A stretch of 64,000 nt of DNA. It comes from Rossellomorea aquimaris (GTDB lineage Bacteria; Bacillota; Bacilli; Bacillales; Bacillaceae_B). Every line of letters starts with the position of its first letter. The first letter of the stretch is position 1. The notes beneath the pieces were generated by a model. That model saw nothing but the letters and a program-made list of their open reading frames with translations, was not told the origin of the DNA and did not search any database. Location of the stretch: NCBI RefSeq assembly GCF_001877785.1, contig NZ_MINN01000074.1:973742-1037741 (forward strand), read 5' to 3'. A program made the position numbers and the translations under genes. This document shows, piece after piece, positions 1 through 8,730 of this stretch.

Positions 1-80
1 GCGCTCCTGCGGGGTCTCACATTTGCTACTCTTCCCGCAGGAGTCTTCGTCTTGCACTCCAATCAACCGCTGGATCCAGC
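1..80. repeat. Dispersed Bacillaceae intergenic repeat, partial
   Basis: Non-coding sequence at the window edge. It contains an inverted repeat, CTCCTGCGGG (4-13) against CCCGCAGGAG (34-43), followed by a tail ending near CAATCAACCGCTGGATC. This matches from memory the common 'CTCCTGCGGGGTCT...CCCGCAGGAGTCTTCG' intergenic repeat of many Bacillaceae. Related fragments occur at 25745-25803 and 33490-33540. The left part lies outside the window. Confidence 0.6.
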
Positions 81-87
81 AAAAACT

Positions 88-137
88 AAAAAACCCGAAT
101 TAATCTGAAACATGGTTCAAATTAATTCGGGTTTTTT
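88..137 (-). terminator. Rho-independent terminator after med-comZ (palindrome copy 1)
   Basis: A long stem of about 20 bp (AAAAAACCCGAATTAATCTGA against TCAAATTAATTCGGGTTTTTT, one wobble pair) has an 8-nt loop and A/T flanks, so it can work in both directions. It lies 36 bp past the comZ stop. Nearly the same palindrome is at 25499-25547. Confidence 0.85.
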
Positions 138-172
138 AGAGTAAATTGCCTTGTACTACCATCTTTTCAACG

Positions 173-361
173 TTAATCTTTATGTAATGCGTCTCTTTTC
201 CCTAGTTCGTATGCTTCTCCCATTACTTGTGTGAACAGGGTCATGAAGGGCTGGATCATTTCCGGGGATAATTCGATCCCTGCCTCATCAAGTGTCTGTT
301 TTGCTTCCGGTAAGTACTTCATTGCGATCTGCATAAATTCCATTGATTTGTCCTTGTTCAT
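173..361 (-). CDS. comZ: ComZ, small competence regulator
   Basis: The 62-residue protein matches B. subtilis ComZ in length and in the blocks EFMQIAMKYLPEAK, AGIELSPEMIQPFM and EAYELGK. In B. subtilis ComZ lowers comG expression downstream of ComK; that role is taken from the family. Its ATG overlaps the stop of med by 4 nt (ATGA), so the two are probably translationally coupled, and the med-comZ order is the B. subtilis one. A strong terminator follows. Lys- and Glu-rich, no membrane segment. Confidence 0.9.
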   Translation of the reverse strand: MNKDKSMEFMQIAMKYLPEAKQTLDEAGIELSPEMIQPFMTLFTQVMGEAYELGKRDALHKD

Positions 362-1329
362 TGGTTTGCTTCCTTTCCGTTTGGTAATTTACCTGTTTCG
401 ATATAGTTTTTGACATGCTGATTGATGGTCTTTTGAAAGTCCTTTGAGATCAGGGGACTGAATTTCCCTAATGAAACGACTCCGTCTTCAAAGTCAAATT
501 CTAGGACCCCTGAAGATAAGTCACTCCCGGCAACCTTATCGGCTACTAGTTCATACAGCTTATCCGCATGCTGAACGGTACTTGTGAGAACCGTGGATTC
601 ACCAAGGTCAGATTGATCGGATACATACCCGATTGCGAATAATCCTTCCTCTTTCAGTACTTCGATAACAGCTACATTATAGCCGTCCCCGGCAGGATAT
701 ACAACATCGGCATCCTTCTTCACGAGCGAATCCAACCGTTCGAGTGCCTTTTCTTTGTCATCCCAATGGTTTGTGTATTCAACAATCACGTCAATGTCTT
801 TATTCTGGTATTTTGCGCCGTCAACAAACCCTTGCACTTCAGGCTGCCAGTCAAACGCAGCGATCACACCGATTTTATTCGTCTTGGAATGGTGGGCAGC
901 TGTCATCCCCCCGAAAAATCCCATTGAATATCCTTTGAACGTTAAACTGGTTGTATTCTTTTCAGTTGCCTCTCCATTAAAACTTACGAAATGAATTTGG
1001 GGATATTCACCGGATTTCCGGTTAAAGACCTCTGCATATTCACTTCCATGTCCAAAAACAAGGTTTACGCCGTCTTGATCATATTGCTTGATCGCCTGTT
1101 CGATTGATGTATCATTGTTCATGCTCTCTTTATAAAATACGTCTACATCGTGTTTTGATTGTATTTTTAATAATCCTTTGTAGCCTTTTGTTCCCCAGAC
1201 ACCGTCGTTTACGGTTTCCGGGACTAAGAGACCTACATTTTCCAACTCATCGGATACATTCTCTTTCATGCACCCGCTCAGGCCAAGTACTAATATAGCC
1301 AGAATAAAAAAGGTTCGTTTCTTTCTCAT
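358..1329 (-). CDS. med: Med, BMP-family lipoprotein, positive regulator of comK
   Basis: The protein has 323 residues. I chose the ATG at 1329 because AAAGGAG lies 9 nt upstream and it opens directly into a lipoprotein signal peptide (RKKRTFFILAILVLGLSGC, lipobox LSGC). The rest is the BMP periplasmic-binding fold, with PAGDGYNVAVIEVLKEEG and GVIAAFDWQPEVQGF typical of that family. In B. subtilis Med raises comK expression and competence; the mechanism is not evident here. It is followed with a 4-nt overlap by comZ and preceded by yjaV and yjaU as in B. subtilis. Longer in-frame starts exist but lack ribosome sites. Confidence 0.88.
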   Translation of the reverse strand: MRKKRTFFILAILVLGLSGCMKENVSDELENVGLLVPETVNDGVWGTKGYKGLLKIQSKHDVDVFYKESMNNDTSIEQAIKQYDQDGVNLVFGHGSEYAEVFNRKSGEYPQIHFVSFNGEATEKNTTSLTFKGYSMGFFGGMTAAHHSKTNKIGVIAAFDWQPEVQGFVDGAKYQNKDIDVIVEYTNHWDDKEKALERLDSLVKKDADVVYPAGDGYNVAVIEVLKEEGLFAIGYVSDQSDLGESTVLTSTVQHADKLYELVADKVAGSDLSSGVLEFDFEDGVVSLGKFSPLISKDFQKTINQHVKNYIETGKLPNGKEANQ

Positions 1330-1456
1330 GTGCAGCAACTCCTTTAAAGCCCATGCAGCGCCGATAAAAAGTATCATTAGAAAAATATTACACCAATATG
1401 TCCATTTTACCTCCATCCGTATCCATATAAAAGAGAAATTTTTCTCATTCCTTCTT

Positions 1457-2182
1457 TCAGAAAGAGTTCATCACTAATTTCTGTTCTTTCAATATGGATT
1501 CATGTGATTTAGTGGGATGCACAATGATGGGTTCCCCTATCATGGAACGTTCTTTCTTAAAAGAGGAAAAGGAATCTTCAGTTATATAGGAAAGCGCTTC
1601 TTCCCAGCTGTTTTCGGAAAGGGGTCTTAAAGAAAAAGTTCCATGACTTCCTGAATGTTTCAGGATGGAAACCGCTGCATCTTTCACATAAATTGCACCG
1701 CTTCGATCATCCTCGTACCTGCTTTCATTTTCTCTCTCCCCCTCCAGGAGCTGTGCAAATAAGAAATGAGATGGCTGATGCCCCCCGTAAAGTGTAGGCA
1801 GATAAAAAGTTGCGGATGCTTCATTACTGGATTTGGTGCTGTTACTCCTTTCTGTTTGATTCGGGAAAACCCGCACGATTTCAGGAAGACCGTCTTCACC
1901 ACTCTTGATCTTACCGATTACAGATGGTGAAAGGCATTGCAGACTCCTGCCTCCGATTTGGTCGTAATAAGGGAGAAACAATCTGCATTCAACCGGCAGT
2001 TCCCGATCCCACTCTTCTGCAGGGATATATTGAATGTTAGCGTTTCTCCCGATTTCCAACCATTTATCCGTGGTTTCCGCTTCATCATCGACAGCCGTTA
2101 CAGTCCATCCTCTTTCCAACAGTGCACGACAGAGTTCAAATCCCAAATATTGCTGCGCAGCAAAAACAACAGCATGATTCAA
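1457..2182 (-). CDS. yjaV: NAD(P)-binding epimerase-like protein, YjaV-like
   Basis: The protein has 241 residues from a TTG placed 8 nt after AGGAG; a GTG three codons upstream overlaps that ribosome site and is less likely. The N terminus (HAVVFAAQQYLGFELCRALLERGW) resembles the first beta-alpha unit of an extended short-chain dehydrogenase but lacks a clean GxxGxxG, so catalytic activity is doubtful. A middle stretch FYLPTLYGGHQPSHF recalls the YGP region of NAD-dependent epimerases. The YjaV name rests on position between yjaU and med. Substrate unknown. The gap of about 127 bp to med suggests med has its own signal. Confidence 0.6.
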   Translation of the reverse strand: MNHAVVFAAQQYLGFELCRALLERGWTVTAVDDEAETTDKWLEIGRNANIQYIPAEEWDRELPVECRLFLPYYDQIGGRSLQCLSPSVIGKIKSGEDGLPEIVRVFPNQTERSNSTKSSNEASATFYLPTLYGGHQPSHFLFAQLLEGERENESRYEDDRSGAIYVKDAAVSILKHSGSHGTFSLRPLSENSWEEALSYITEDSFSSFKKERSMIGEPIIVHPTKSHESILKEQKLVMNSF

Positions 2183-2203
2183 ATCACTCACTCCTAATCA
2201 AGA

Positions 2204-2947
2204 CTATAATACTTTCTCATGTAAAGAGAAGTATGAGGCTAATTTCATTCCAAGTGAATCTCTCTTTTCCGGAACCACATAAAAGAGATCAGTTGACAAC
2301 CCTTTCTCTAAACGATGTTTATATATATCTTTTATGAGTGAGAATTGATTTTTATAACGATTAACATTATAGGACTGAACAATATAAAGCGGGATGGGGC
2401 TGTCCTTAAAAACTTCATAATCATACCTGGATTGTGAGAGCAGCTGTTCATAATCCTCTTCTTTCATCCCCCTGGAACCTGTTAATTCATTGACCAGCTT
2501 TTTATAGAAAAATTTTTGTTCTCTCTCGTGCCTGATCAGTTCGTAAATAGAGAGACACGGTGTAAACATGACCACTCCTCTTATTTCGTTTTCCAGTCTG
2601 GGATAGAGTCCCTTGAAGACGAGGGCGCCCATCCCTTCTGCAAGAATATGAATCTTGCTGTTGATGATTTCACGCCTTTTGACATATTCGTACAGCCTGC
2701 CCGCTAATTCCACTGCCTGTTCGCTTCCCCAATTTGCTCCATAAAGATTGCTGTAATATACGATGTACCCTTTTGCCGTTAAATCTCTTATCCATTTTTT
2801 CCTGGCTTCGTGCTGATCCCAAAAGCTCGTTTTATGATCGACATAGTGATGGTGATCACCGAGAATCATTACTGCAAATCCGTTTGGCCTCTCAGGATAA
2901 TGAATCATGCACCACTCTTGATCTAGTTGAAACAATCGCTGATTCAT
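2204..2947 (-). CDS. yjaU: Alpha/beta-hydrolase-like protein, YjaU-like
   Basis: The 247-residue protein begins at an ATG after AAAGGAGAATTCC. Features of an alpha/beta hydrolase fold are visible: FAVMILGDHHHYVDHK near the N terminus, a nucleophile-elbow-like ILAEGMGALVF at about residues 100-110 in which the expected Ser is Glu (AEGMG instead of GxSxG), and SPIPLYIVQSYNVN further on. With no obvious Ser nucleophile it may be catalytically dead. It sits 21 bp before the yjaV start on the same strand, so the two are probably one operon. The name rests on synteny with yjaV-med-comZ. Confidence 0.6.
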   Translation of the reverse strand: MNQRLFQLDQEWCMIHYPERPNGFAVMILGDHHHYVDHKTSFWDQHEARKKWIRDLTAKGYIVYYSNLYGANWGSEQAVELAGRLYEYVKRREIINSKIHILAEGMGALVFKGLYPRLENEIRGVVMFTPCLSIYELIRHEREQKFFYKKLVNELTGSRGMKEEDYEQLLSQSRYDYEVFKDSPIPLYIVQSYNVNRYKNQFSLIKDIYKHRLEKGLSTDLFYVVPEKRDSLGMKLASYFSLHEKVL

Positions 2948-3193
2948 CGGAATTCTCCTTTTACATAGTGAGTCATTACATGTTATGTAAAGAGGAGGAA
3001 TATGAAAGGAAATCCGCCTATCTAAAAGGAAAAAAGATGACCAAGTTACAGCTGCAGTGGAGCGGATGACAGGGGTTACATTTTCACATATTCGTCATTT
3101 ATTATTCTAAATAGGTGTGGTATGATAAAAAAGATTGAAGATGGTGGCAGCCCATATACATATGGATGAATATAGAGGAATGAGGTGACTGGC

Positions 3194-3379
3194 GTGAGAT
3201 TTTTCTGGACATTTTTCTGGGCGTTTCTGTTGACTCAGATGTTAAATTACGTTGTAAGTTCAATGAATGGATTATCATTTCATTTTATGACAGGTTTGGT
3301 TCTATCGGTTGTAATCACAGTTTTACTATTTGTTATGACTTTGATCATCCCGAACGATCCTGTTGAAGATCATCATTAA
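3194..3379 (+). CDS. yjzD: YjzD-like small membrane protein (DUF2929)
   Basis: The 61-residue protein starts at GTG 3194, preceded by GAGGTGA 5 nt upstream; an earlier in-frame GTG at 3185 lies inside that ribosome site. It has two hydrophobic helices (FFWTFFWAFLLTQMLNYVV and FMTGLVLSVVITVLLFVMTL) and a short acidic tail, PNDPVEDHH. Length and YVVSSMNG match the DUF2929/YjzD family. Function unknown; probably in the cytoplasmic membrane. It is convergent with clpB across a shared terminator. Confidence 0.75.
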   Translation: MRFFWTFFWAFLLTQMLNYVVSSMNGLSFHFMTGLVLSVVITVLLFVMTLIIPNDPVEDHH

Positions 3380-3410
3380 AAAGCAGCCTTTTTGGGGCTG
3401 CTTTTTATTT
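3378..3410. terminator. Bidirectional terminator between yjzD and clpB
   Basis: AAAAAGCAGCC and GGCTGCTTTTT form an 11-bp stem around a short T-rich loop. A-run and T-run lie on either side, so it serves yjzD on the plus strand and clpB on the minus strand. Confidence 0.85.
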
Positions 3411-3459
3411 TTGCATTTTTATTTGGTTGGATTCGGTGCAGACAAAGGTAAGATGATTC

Positions 3460-6063
3460 TTACTCGGCTATCGCTAAAGTCAGTCCCTGGTCATCTGCAT
3501 CAATGGTGACTTCTTTGTTTGCCCCGATACTGCCTGCTATCATTTCCCTTGCGAGTTTGGTTTCAACTTCCCTTTGGAGATAGCGTTTTAACGGGCGAGC
3601 TCCGTAGACGGGGTCGTATGCGGATTCTGCGATGAATTCTTTTGCTTTTTCTGTCAGGTTAATTGTTATTTGCTGTTCCTCTACTCTGGACTGTAATTCT
3701 TCAAGAAGCTTTTCGATGATGTCTTTCACATTTTCGATGCTGAGCGGCTTGAATAGTATGATATCATCCACACGGTTCAGGAATTCCGGCCTGAAAGAGC
3801 TTCGCAGCTGCTTCATGACCAAATCCTTCGTATCTTCATCAATTTCTTCCTGCCCCTTATTTCTTTCCAGTAAGTATGAGGAGCCGATATTGGAAGTCAT
3901 GATGATGACAGTGTTTTTACAGTCGACGGTTCTGCCTTGTGAATCGGTTAATCTCCCGTCGTCAAGCATCTGCAGTAAAATGTTGAACACTTCAGGATGG
4001 GCCTTTTCAATTTCGTCAAGCAGGATGACCGAGTAAGGCTTCCTCCTGACAGCTTCAGTCAATTGACCTCCTTCTTCATAGCCGACATAGCCTGGAGGTG
4101 CACCGACAAGCCTGGATACTGCATGCTTCTCCATATATTCAGACATATCAATGCGTACCATCTGTTCTTCACTGTCAAACAGGGTATGGGCAAGGGTCTT
4201 GGCAAGTTCAGTCTTTCCGACTCCGGTTGGTCCGAGGAATATGAACGAGCCGATCGGCCGGTTCGGATCCTTGATTCCTGCTCTGGCCCGGATTACGGCA
4301 TCACTGACAAGTTCTACAGCCTCATCCTGGCCGATGACACGTTCGTGCAGTATTTTTTCGAGTTTAAGGAGTTTTTCCCTTTCCCCCTCCACAAGTTTTG
4401 TGACAGGGATCCCGGTCCATCTGGCTACGATGTTTGCGACTTCTTCTTCCGTCACTTCTTCTCTCAGGAGCCTGCCTTCCTGCTCCTTCATCATTTCCTG
4501 CTCAACAGATTGAAGTTCCTTTTCCATGGCGGGTATTTTCCCATGGCGCAGTTCCGCTGCCCTGTTTAAGTCGTAGTCGCTTTCCGCCTCCTCAAGCTGC
4601 CGTCTAAGCTTCTCCAGCTCTTCCCTCTTCTCCTGCACAATCCCGATACTTTCTTTTTCTTTTAACCACTTAAGCTTCATCGCATCGGCTTTTTCCTTCA
4701 AATTACTTAACTCTTCCCTGATTCGGGCGAGGCGTTCCTTGCTTTGTTCATCTTTTTCCTTTGTCAGTGCGGCTTCTTCTATTTCAAGCTGCATCACCTT
4801 TCTAGTCACTTCATCCAATTCCGAAGGCATCGAGTCTATTTCCGTCCGGATCATCGCACATGCTTCATCGACCAGGTCAATCGCTTTATCGGGCAGGAAT
4901 CGATCAGAAATGTACCTGTCCGACAATCTTGCTGCTGCAACGATTGCCCGGTCGTGGATATTGACTCCGTGATGAATTTCAAATCGCTCTTTTAATCCCC
5001 TCAGTATGGACACAGTATCTTCCACATTGGGTTCCTGCACCATCACCTGTTGAAAACGGCGTTCAAGCGCCGGGTCTTTTTCGATATATTTCCGGTATTC
5101 ATTCAGCGTAGTGGCACCGATACAGTGCAGCTCACCCCTGGCAAGCATCGGTTTCAATATGTTGCCGGCATCCATGGCACCTTCGGTTTTTCCAGCCCCT
5201 ACAATCGTGTGCAGTTCATCGATGAACAAAAGGATCCTTCCTTCGCTTTTCTTCACTTCCGTCAGTACCGCTTTCAATCTTTCTTCGAATTCTCCCCGAA
5301 ATTTTGCACCGGCAACGAGTGAACTCATATCAAGTTCAAAAATGGTTTTATCCTTCAGCCCCTCAGGAACGTCTTTTCTGACAATCCGCTGGGCAAGTCC
5401 TTCGACGATGGCTGTTTTTCCTACACCCGGTTCACCGATCAATACAGGATTGTTTTTTGTTTTCCTTGAAAGGATCCGGATGACGTGGCGGATCTCACTG
5501 TCCCGGCCGATGACGGGATCAAGCTTGCCGGATTTGACTTCCGCCACAAGATCCCTTCCATATTTTTTCAGAGCTTCATATGTAACTTCAGGATTTTGAG
5601 TATTCACCTTTTTTCCCCCTCTTACGGAAGTAATGATTTCTGTGAGCTTGTCTTTGTTTATACCCATTTCTTTCATATATATAGTGATGGCATGATCCCT
5701 TAGTTGAAATAGTGCGAGAATCAAGTGTTCAATGGATAAATAATCATCTTCCCACTTTTTTTGAATTTTTTCACTCTCTTGTAAAAGTCGGTTCAATTCA
5801 CTCGATATATAATTTCCATACTGTACCCCGCTGCCCTCAACTGCAGGAATGCCCTTAAGCTGTTTATCAAGGAATTCATTTAAATCCGCCGTCTTTACCC
5901 CTGCCTTTTCGTATATGGAGGGGAGCAGACCATCCCCCGTCTGGCTCAGTGCTTTCCATAAGTGGATGACTCGGATGTCGGTATGTTTATACTCTTTTGC
6001 GAACTGCCCTGCAGATACAAGACCTTCTTGAATGCTGTGTGTCATGGATTCATATTTCATCAT
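3460..6063 (-). CDS. clpB: ClpB disaggregase, Hsp100 family
   Basis: The 867-residue protein has the usual ClpB length and order: Clp N domain with two repeats (1-150), first AAA+ domain with Walker [10 protein letters not shown] and Walker B LLFIDELH, a coiled-coil middle domain (about 410-530, Lys/Glu-rich), and a second AAA+ domain with GPTGVGKTE and [11 protein letters not shown]. It unfolds aggregated proteins with DnaK, using ATP. The ClpP-docking IGF loop of ClpA/C/E was not seen, in keeping with a disaggregase. GAGGTGATTA precedes the ATG; the second codon is also ATG. A CtsR-type operator lies upstream at 6075-6092. B. subtilis itself lacks clpB. Confidence 0.97.
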   Translation of the reverse strand: MMKYESMTHSIQEGLVSAGQFAKEYKHTDIRVIHLWKALSQTGDGLLPSIYEKAGVKTADLNEFLDKQLKGIPAVEGSGVQYGNYISSELNRLLQESEKIQKKWEDDYLSIEHLILALFQLRDHAITIYMKEMGINKDKLTEIITSVRGGKKVNTQNPEVTYEALKKYGRDLVAEVKSGKLDPVIGRDSEIRHVIRILSRKTKNNPVLIGEPGVGKTAIVEGLAQRIVRKDVPEGLKDKTIFELDMSSLVAGAKFRGEFEERLKAVLTEVKKSEGRILLFIDELHTIVGAGKTEGAMDAGNILKPMLARGELHCIGATTLNEYRKYIEKDPALERRFQQVMVQEPNVEDTVSILRGLKERFEIHHGVNIHDRAIVAAARLSDRYISDRFLPDKAIDLVDEACAMIRTEIDSMPSELDEVTRKVMQLEIEEAALTKEKDEQSKERLARIREELSNLKEKADAMKLKWLKEKESIGIVQEKREELEKLRRQLEEAESDYDLNRAAELRHGKIPAMEKELQSVEQEMMKEQEGRLLREEVTEEEVANIVARWTGIPVTKLVEGEREKLLKLEKILHERVIGQDEAVELVSDAVIRARAGIKDPNRPIGSFIFLGPTGVGKTELAKTLAHTLFDSEEQMVRIDMSEYMEKHAVSRLVGAPPGYVGYEEGGQLTEAVRRKPYSVILLDEIEKAHPEVFNILLQMLDDGRLTDSQGRTVDCKNTVIIMTSNIGSSYLLERNKGQEEIDEDTKDLVMKQLRSSFRPEFLNRVDDIILFKPLSIENVKDIIEKLLEELQSRVEEQQITINLTEKAKEFIAESAYDPVYGARPLKRYLQREVETKLAREMIAGSIGANKEVTIDADDQGLTLAIAE

Positions 6064-6074
6064 TAATCACCTCT

Positions 6075-6092
6075 TTTGACCTTTATTGACCT
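6075..6092 (-). promoter_or_regulatory. CtsR operator of clpB
   Basis: Read on the minus strand the sequence is GGTCAATAAAGGTCAAA, a direct heptad repeat matching the CtsR consensus (A/G)GTCAAA-NAN-(A/G)GTCAAA with one mismatch. A TATAAT (forward 6101-6106) lies just upstream, placing the operator near the transcription start, 12 nt before the clpB ATG. This predicts heat-shock control by CtsR. Confidence 0.8.
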
Positions 6093-6213
6093 TTGTACCT
6101 ATTATATATCCTATCCCAAAAAATAAAAAGAACAAGGATGACCGGTTGAATGAGGAATGTAGTATGTTCATTCCCTTTATGTCCAAACGGTAATCCCTGC
6201 TCCTAGCCTATCG

Positions 6214-6393
6214 TTAAGGTTTTCTCATATATGTCCAGTGGCGGTTGTGGTTGGAATTTTCAGGAAACCGGTCTCCCGCTTTCATTTTTAGCTTTTGAGG
6301 ATTGTTTACATTACTGCCGGTTTCACCAATTTCGATATAAATTCCATTGTTTGGCGCTTTTTCTCCGCCCCTGAAGTGTCTTGGTTGTCCCAT
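6214..6393 (-). CDS. yjzC: YjzC-like small protein
   Basis: The 59-residue protein is preceded by GAGGGGG 7 nt before the ATG. It reads MGQPRHFRGGEKAPNNGIYI, then EIGETGSNVNNPQ and KAGDRFPENSNHNRHWTY. The 'FRxGEKAPNNGxYxEIGETG' pattern is that of the YjzC family of short hydrophilic Bacillus proteins. No catalytic motif, signal or membrane helix; function unknown. It lies between clpB and uppP on the clpB strand. Confidence 0.75.
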   Translation of the reverse strand: MGQPRHFRGGEKAPNNGIYIEIGETGSNVNNPQKLKMKAGDRFPENSNHNRHWTYMRKP

Positions 6394-6444
6394 TCATGAT
6401 TCCCCCTCATTTTGAAGCATGGCTTCTTTCTTATTTTTCTCTTA

Positions 6445-6484
6445 GGGAGGTGGTTCATGCATGCCATTTGGAGGTAACCATTAG
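6445..6484 (+). other. Possible leader peptide before uppP
   Basis: A near-perfect ribosome site, GGGAGGTGG (6445-6453), sits 7 nt before an ATG that encodes only MPFGGNH and a stop at 6484. It is followed 99 bp later by the uppP start. No clear terminator/antiterminator pair is visible between them, so a regulatory role is speculation. Confidence 0.25.
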
Positions 6485-6582
6485 ATTACGGTTTGGTTAA
6501 CATTCGGAAAAAGTCTTTACAGTTTGTACCTGTTTGGTGTTAAATAAAAAAATGTGGAGAAATAACGCTTGGAGGATATGTA

Positions 6583-7392
6583 ATGGATTTTTATACGATA
6601 GTGAAATACTTATTTTTAGGGATATTCCAGGGCTTTACTGAGCCGATCCCAATTTCATCAAGCGGGCATCTCGTCCTCGCCCAGCACTTTCTGGGGATTG
6701 AAGAACCGGGATTGACCTTTGAAATATTAGTGAATACCGCTTCCCTCTTTGCTGTATTATTAGTTTACCGTGAAGATATTTGGCGTTTGATTGTGAATGG
6801 ATTAGGTTACTTTAAGGAAAAAACACCGGAGAACAAGCGCGATTTTCATTTTATCGTGTATTTGATCATCGGTACGATTCCAGCCGGAGTAATCGGAATC
6901 GTCTTCGGCGATGTCATTGAAGAACATCTATCCTCTGTCGTGACGATCGGGATCACTCTCATCATAACGGGGACGGCATTGTGGCTCATCCGCAACCTGC
7001 GCGGAAGTAAGAATGACGGAGACTTGAACGCGAAGGATGCTTTGATCATCGGTCTGGCACAGGCAGTGGCACTGATTCCGGGAATAAGCCGGTCAGGGGC
7101 AACGATTGTTGCAGCGATGGCCCGCGGGATGAAAGCAGAGACCGCTCTCCGCTATTCCTTCCTTTTATACATTCCGGTCAGCTTCGGCGTGATGCTGCTC
7201 GGTATCAAGGATCTCATTGAAGCGCCGCCTGCAGCATCAATGACCGTTCCTTACGTGCTGGCATTCCTGGGATCATTGATTGCTTCATATTTCTCTTTGA
7301 AATGGTTCATGAATATTATGGTCAGAGGAAACCTGAAATATTTTGCTTTTTACTGCTTGATCGTAGGGTTACTCGTTGTTATGTTTATTTAA
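6583..7392 (+). CDS. uppP: Undecaprenyl-diphosphatase, BacA/UppP family
   Basis: The 269-residue polytopic membrane protein has the two BacA signatures: [15 protein letters not shown] near residues 16-30 (QxxxE plus PISSSGH) and PGISRSGAT near 165-173. It removes a phosphate from undecaprenyl pyrophosphate outside the membrane to recycle the cell-wall lipid carrier, and can give bacitracin tolerance. TEPIP replaces the more usual TEFLP, marking a Bacillus side branch. Ribosome site TTGGAGGATATGTA precedes the ATG. It ends at a bidirectional terminator shared with yitW. Confidence 0.92.
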   Translation: MDFYTIVKYLFLGIFQGFTEPIPISSSGHLVLAQHFLGIEEPGLTFEILVNTASLFAVLLVYREDIWRLIVNGLGYFKEKTPENKRDFHFIVYLIIGTIPAGVIGIVFGDVIEEHLSSVVTIGITLIITGTALWLIRNLRGSKNDGDLNAKDALIIGLAQAVALIPGISRSGATIVAAMARGMKAETALRYSFLLYIPVSFGVMLLGIKDLIEAPPAASMTVPYVLAFLGSLIASYFSLKWFMNIMVRGNLKYFAFYCLIVGLLVVMFI

Positions 7393-7397
7393 TAGCG

Positions 7398-7439
7398 AAA
7401 AAAAACCCCTTTTCAATATCAATTGAAAAGGGGTTTTTT
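7398..7439. terminator. Bidirectional terminator uppP / yitW
   Basis: AAAACCCCTTTTCAAT and ATTGAAAAGGGGTTTT form a near-perfect 17-bp stem with A- and T-runs outside. It lies 5 bp past uppP and 5 bp past yitW, which converge. Confidence 0.9.
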
Positions 7440-7443
7440 ATGA

Positions 7444-7752
7444 TCATCTGATGCCAAGCGCGATTTTTGCATAGCGTGACATATTGTCTTTGCTCCATGG
7501 CGGATTCCAGACAATATCGACTTCTGTTTCTTTTACCTCAGGGATATCCCTTAAAGCAGCCTTGACTTGATCGACAATCGTTCCTGCCAGCGGGCAGCCC
7601 ATCGATGTTAGTGTCATGGTAACGGTCGCTTTGCCTTCCTCATCGAGATCGACATCATATACCAATCCCAGATTGACGATATCTATTCCCAGTTCAGGGT
7701 CGACAACTTGTTCAAGTGCACCCATCAAATTATCTTTAAGATCCTGATCCAT
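7444..7752 (-). CDS. yitW: MIP18-family Fe-S assembly protein YitW
   Basis: The 102-residue DUF59 protein matches B. subtilis YitW in length and sequence (ALEQVVDPELGIDIVNLGLVYD, TSMGCPL, DIVWNPPWSKD). Proteins of this family, including SufT and the MIP18 group, help insert iron-sulfur clusters; the conserved Cys in TSMGCPL is the reactive residue. I start it at ATG 7752, which has AAGGAG 8-9 nt upstream; a GTG six codons earlier lies inside the ribosome site. It follows yitV on the same strand by 70 bp. Confidence 0.9.
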   Translation of the reverse strand: MDQDLKDNLMGALEQVVDPELGIDIVNLGLVYDVDLDEEGKATVTMTLTSMGCPLAGTIVDQVKAALRDIPEVKETEVDIVWNPPWSKDNMSRYAKIALGIR

Positions 7753-7822
7753 CGTAACACTCTCCTTCACTCATCTTTATCTACCATTCATCTTAACAAA
7801 GAAACGGCCTGAAAACAAAAGG

Positions 7823-8596
7823 TTAAGCCGAAAGATGTTTTTCGAACCATTCCACCAGCTTCATGACACCTTCCCTGGAAACCTTATGATCCGCCTTATC
7901 ATCAGCAATGAAGAGAATGTTTTCTTCATTTCCTTCGTAGGCAGGAAGGATAGCCCTGTAAAACTCCTCTGTCAGATGGAAAGGGACAACCTTGTCTTTT
8001 CTTCCATGCCAGAACATGAGCGGACGGCCATTCAACTTTTCCGGCTGCAGACTCAAATCATATTTTGACAGTTCATCAAGGATCGCCTTCACTTCTTCCT
8101 CACTGAACGGCAGCTCGTATCCAGCTGACTTCAGGTGAGCAAGCTGAGCCTTTGCAAATTTAACATAAGATGGGTTCCCCATCAGTGAAACTGCTGAAGA
8201 AATCCAATCATACTGAGTCAGTGCTCCAAGTGTGACGATGCCTCCCATCGATGTTCCGGCAACGCCGATTCCGTTATCGATCAGCAAGCCTTTTTCTTCA
8301 AAGTGACCCTTTAGCAGGGAAAGTTCATGGATGCTGTTCAAGACTATTTTCCAGAACACCCCGCCTAATTCAGCTTCTGTTTTACCTGTCGCCCTTTCTC
8401 CATGCTCCAGGCAATCCGGCAGGACGACTCTGAAGCCTTTTTCAGCCAGGTAATAAGCATAATGAAGATTATGCTCTTTCGCACTTGTGAATCCATGTAT
8501 AAAAAAGCACAATGGCAGAGGCTGATTTCTTTCCTCTTCCTTTACTAAATGCAGATATGGGATATTTCCGATATACGACTTCTCAATTACGATCAT
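7823..8596 (-). CDS. yitV: Alpha/beta hydrolase YitV (esterase type)
   Basis: The 257-residue protein has the full catalytic set of an alpha/beta hydrolase: oxyanion FFIHGFTSAKEH, nucleophile GTSMGG (Ser near residue 116), an Asp in FWHGRKDKVVPFH, and a His in DDKADHKVSREG. It aligns with B. subtilis YitV, a carboxylesterase-like protein of unknown physiological substrate. No signal peptide. It is first in a yitV-yitW unit and divergent from yitU. Confidence 0.85.
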   Translation of the reverse strand: MIVIEKSYIGNIPYLHLVKEEERNQPLPLCFFIHGFTSAKEHNLHYAYYLAEKGFRVVLPDCLEHGERATGKTEAELGGVFWKIVLNSIHELSLLKGHFEEKGLLIDNGIGVAGTSMGGIVTLGALTQYDWISSAVSLMGNPSYVKFAKAQLAHLKSAGYELPFSEEEVKAILDELSKYDLSLQPEKLNGRPLMFWHGRKDKVVPFHLTEEFYRAILPAYEGNEENILFIADDKADHKVSREGVMKLVEWFEKHLSA

Positions 8597-8730
8597 GATC
8601 AGCTGCTCCCTCCTGTACGCTTATAACACTATTATGATATCCTAGATTTTACAGGTTGTATATTAATCAGCTCCTGTATTTACAAACTAATTTGATTCAC
8701 GACATTACAAAGAATTGGGGATAATACGTT

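Noticed and set aside
3997..4569. 190-codon open frame on the plus strand inside clpB
   Set aside because: It runs antisense to a clear ClpB gene, lacks a ribosome site, and its product has no family features; it is a shadow of codon bias.
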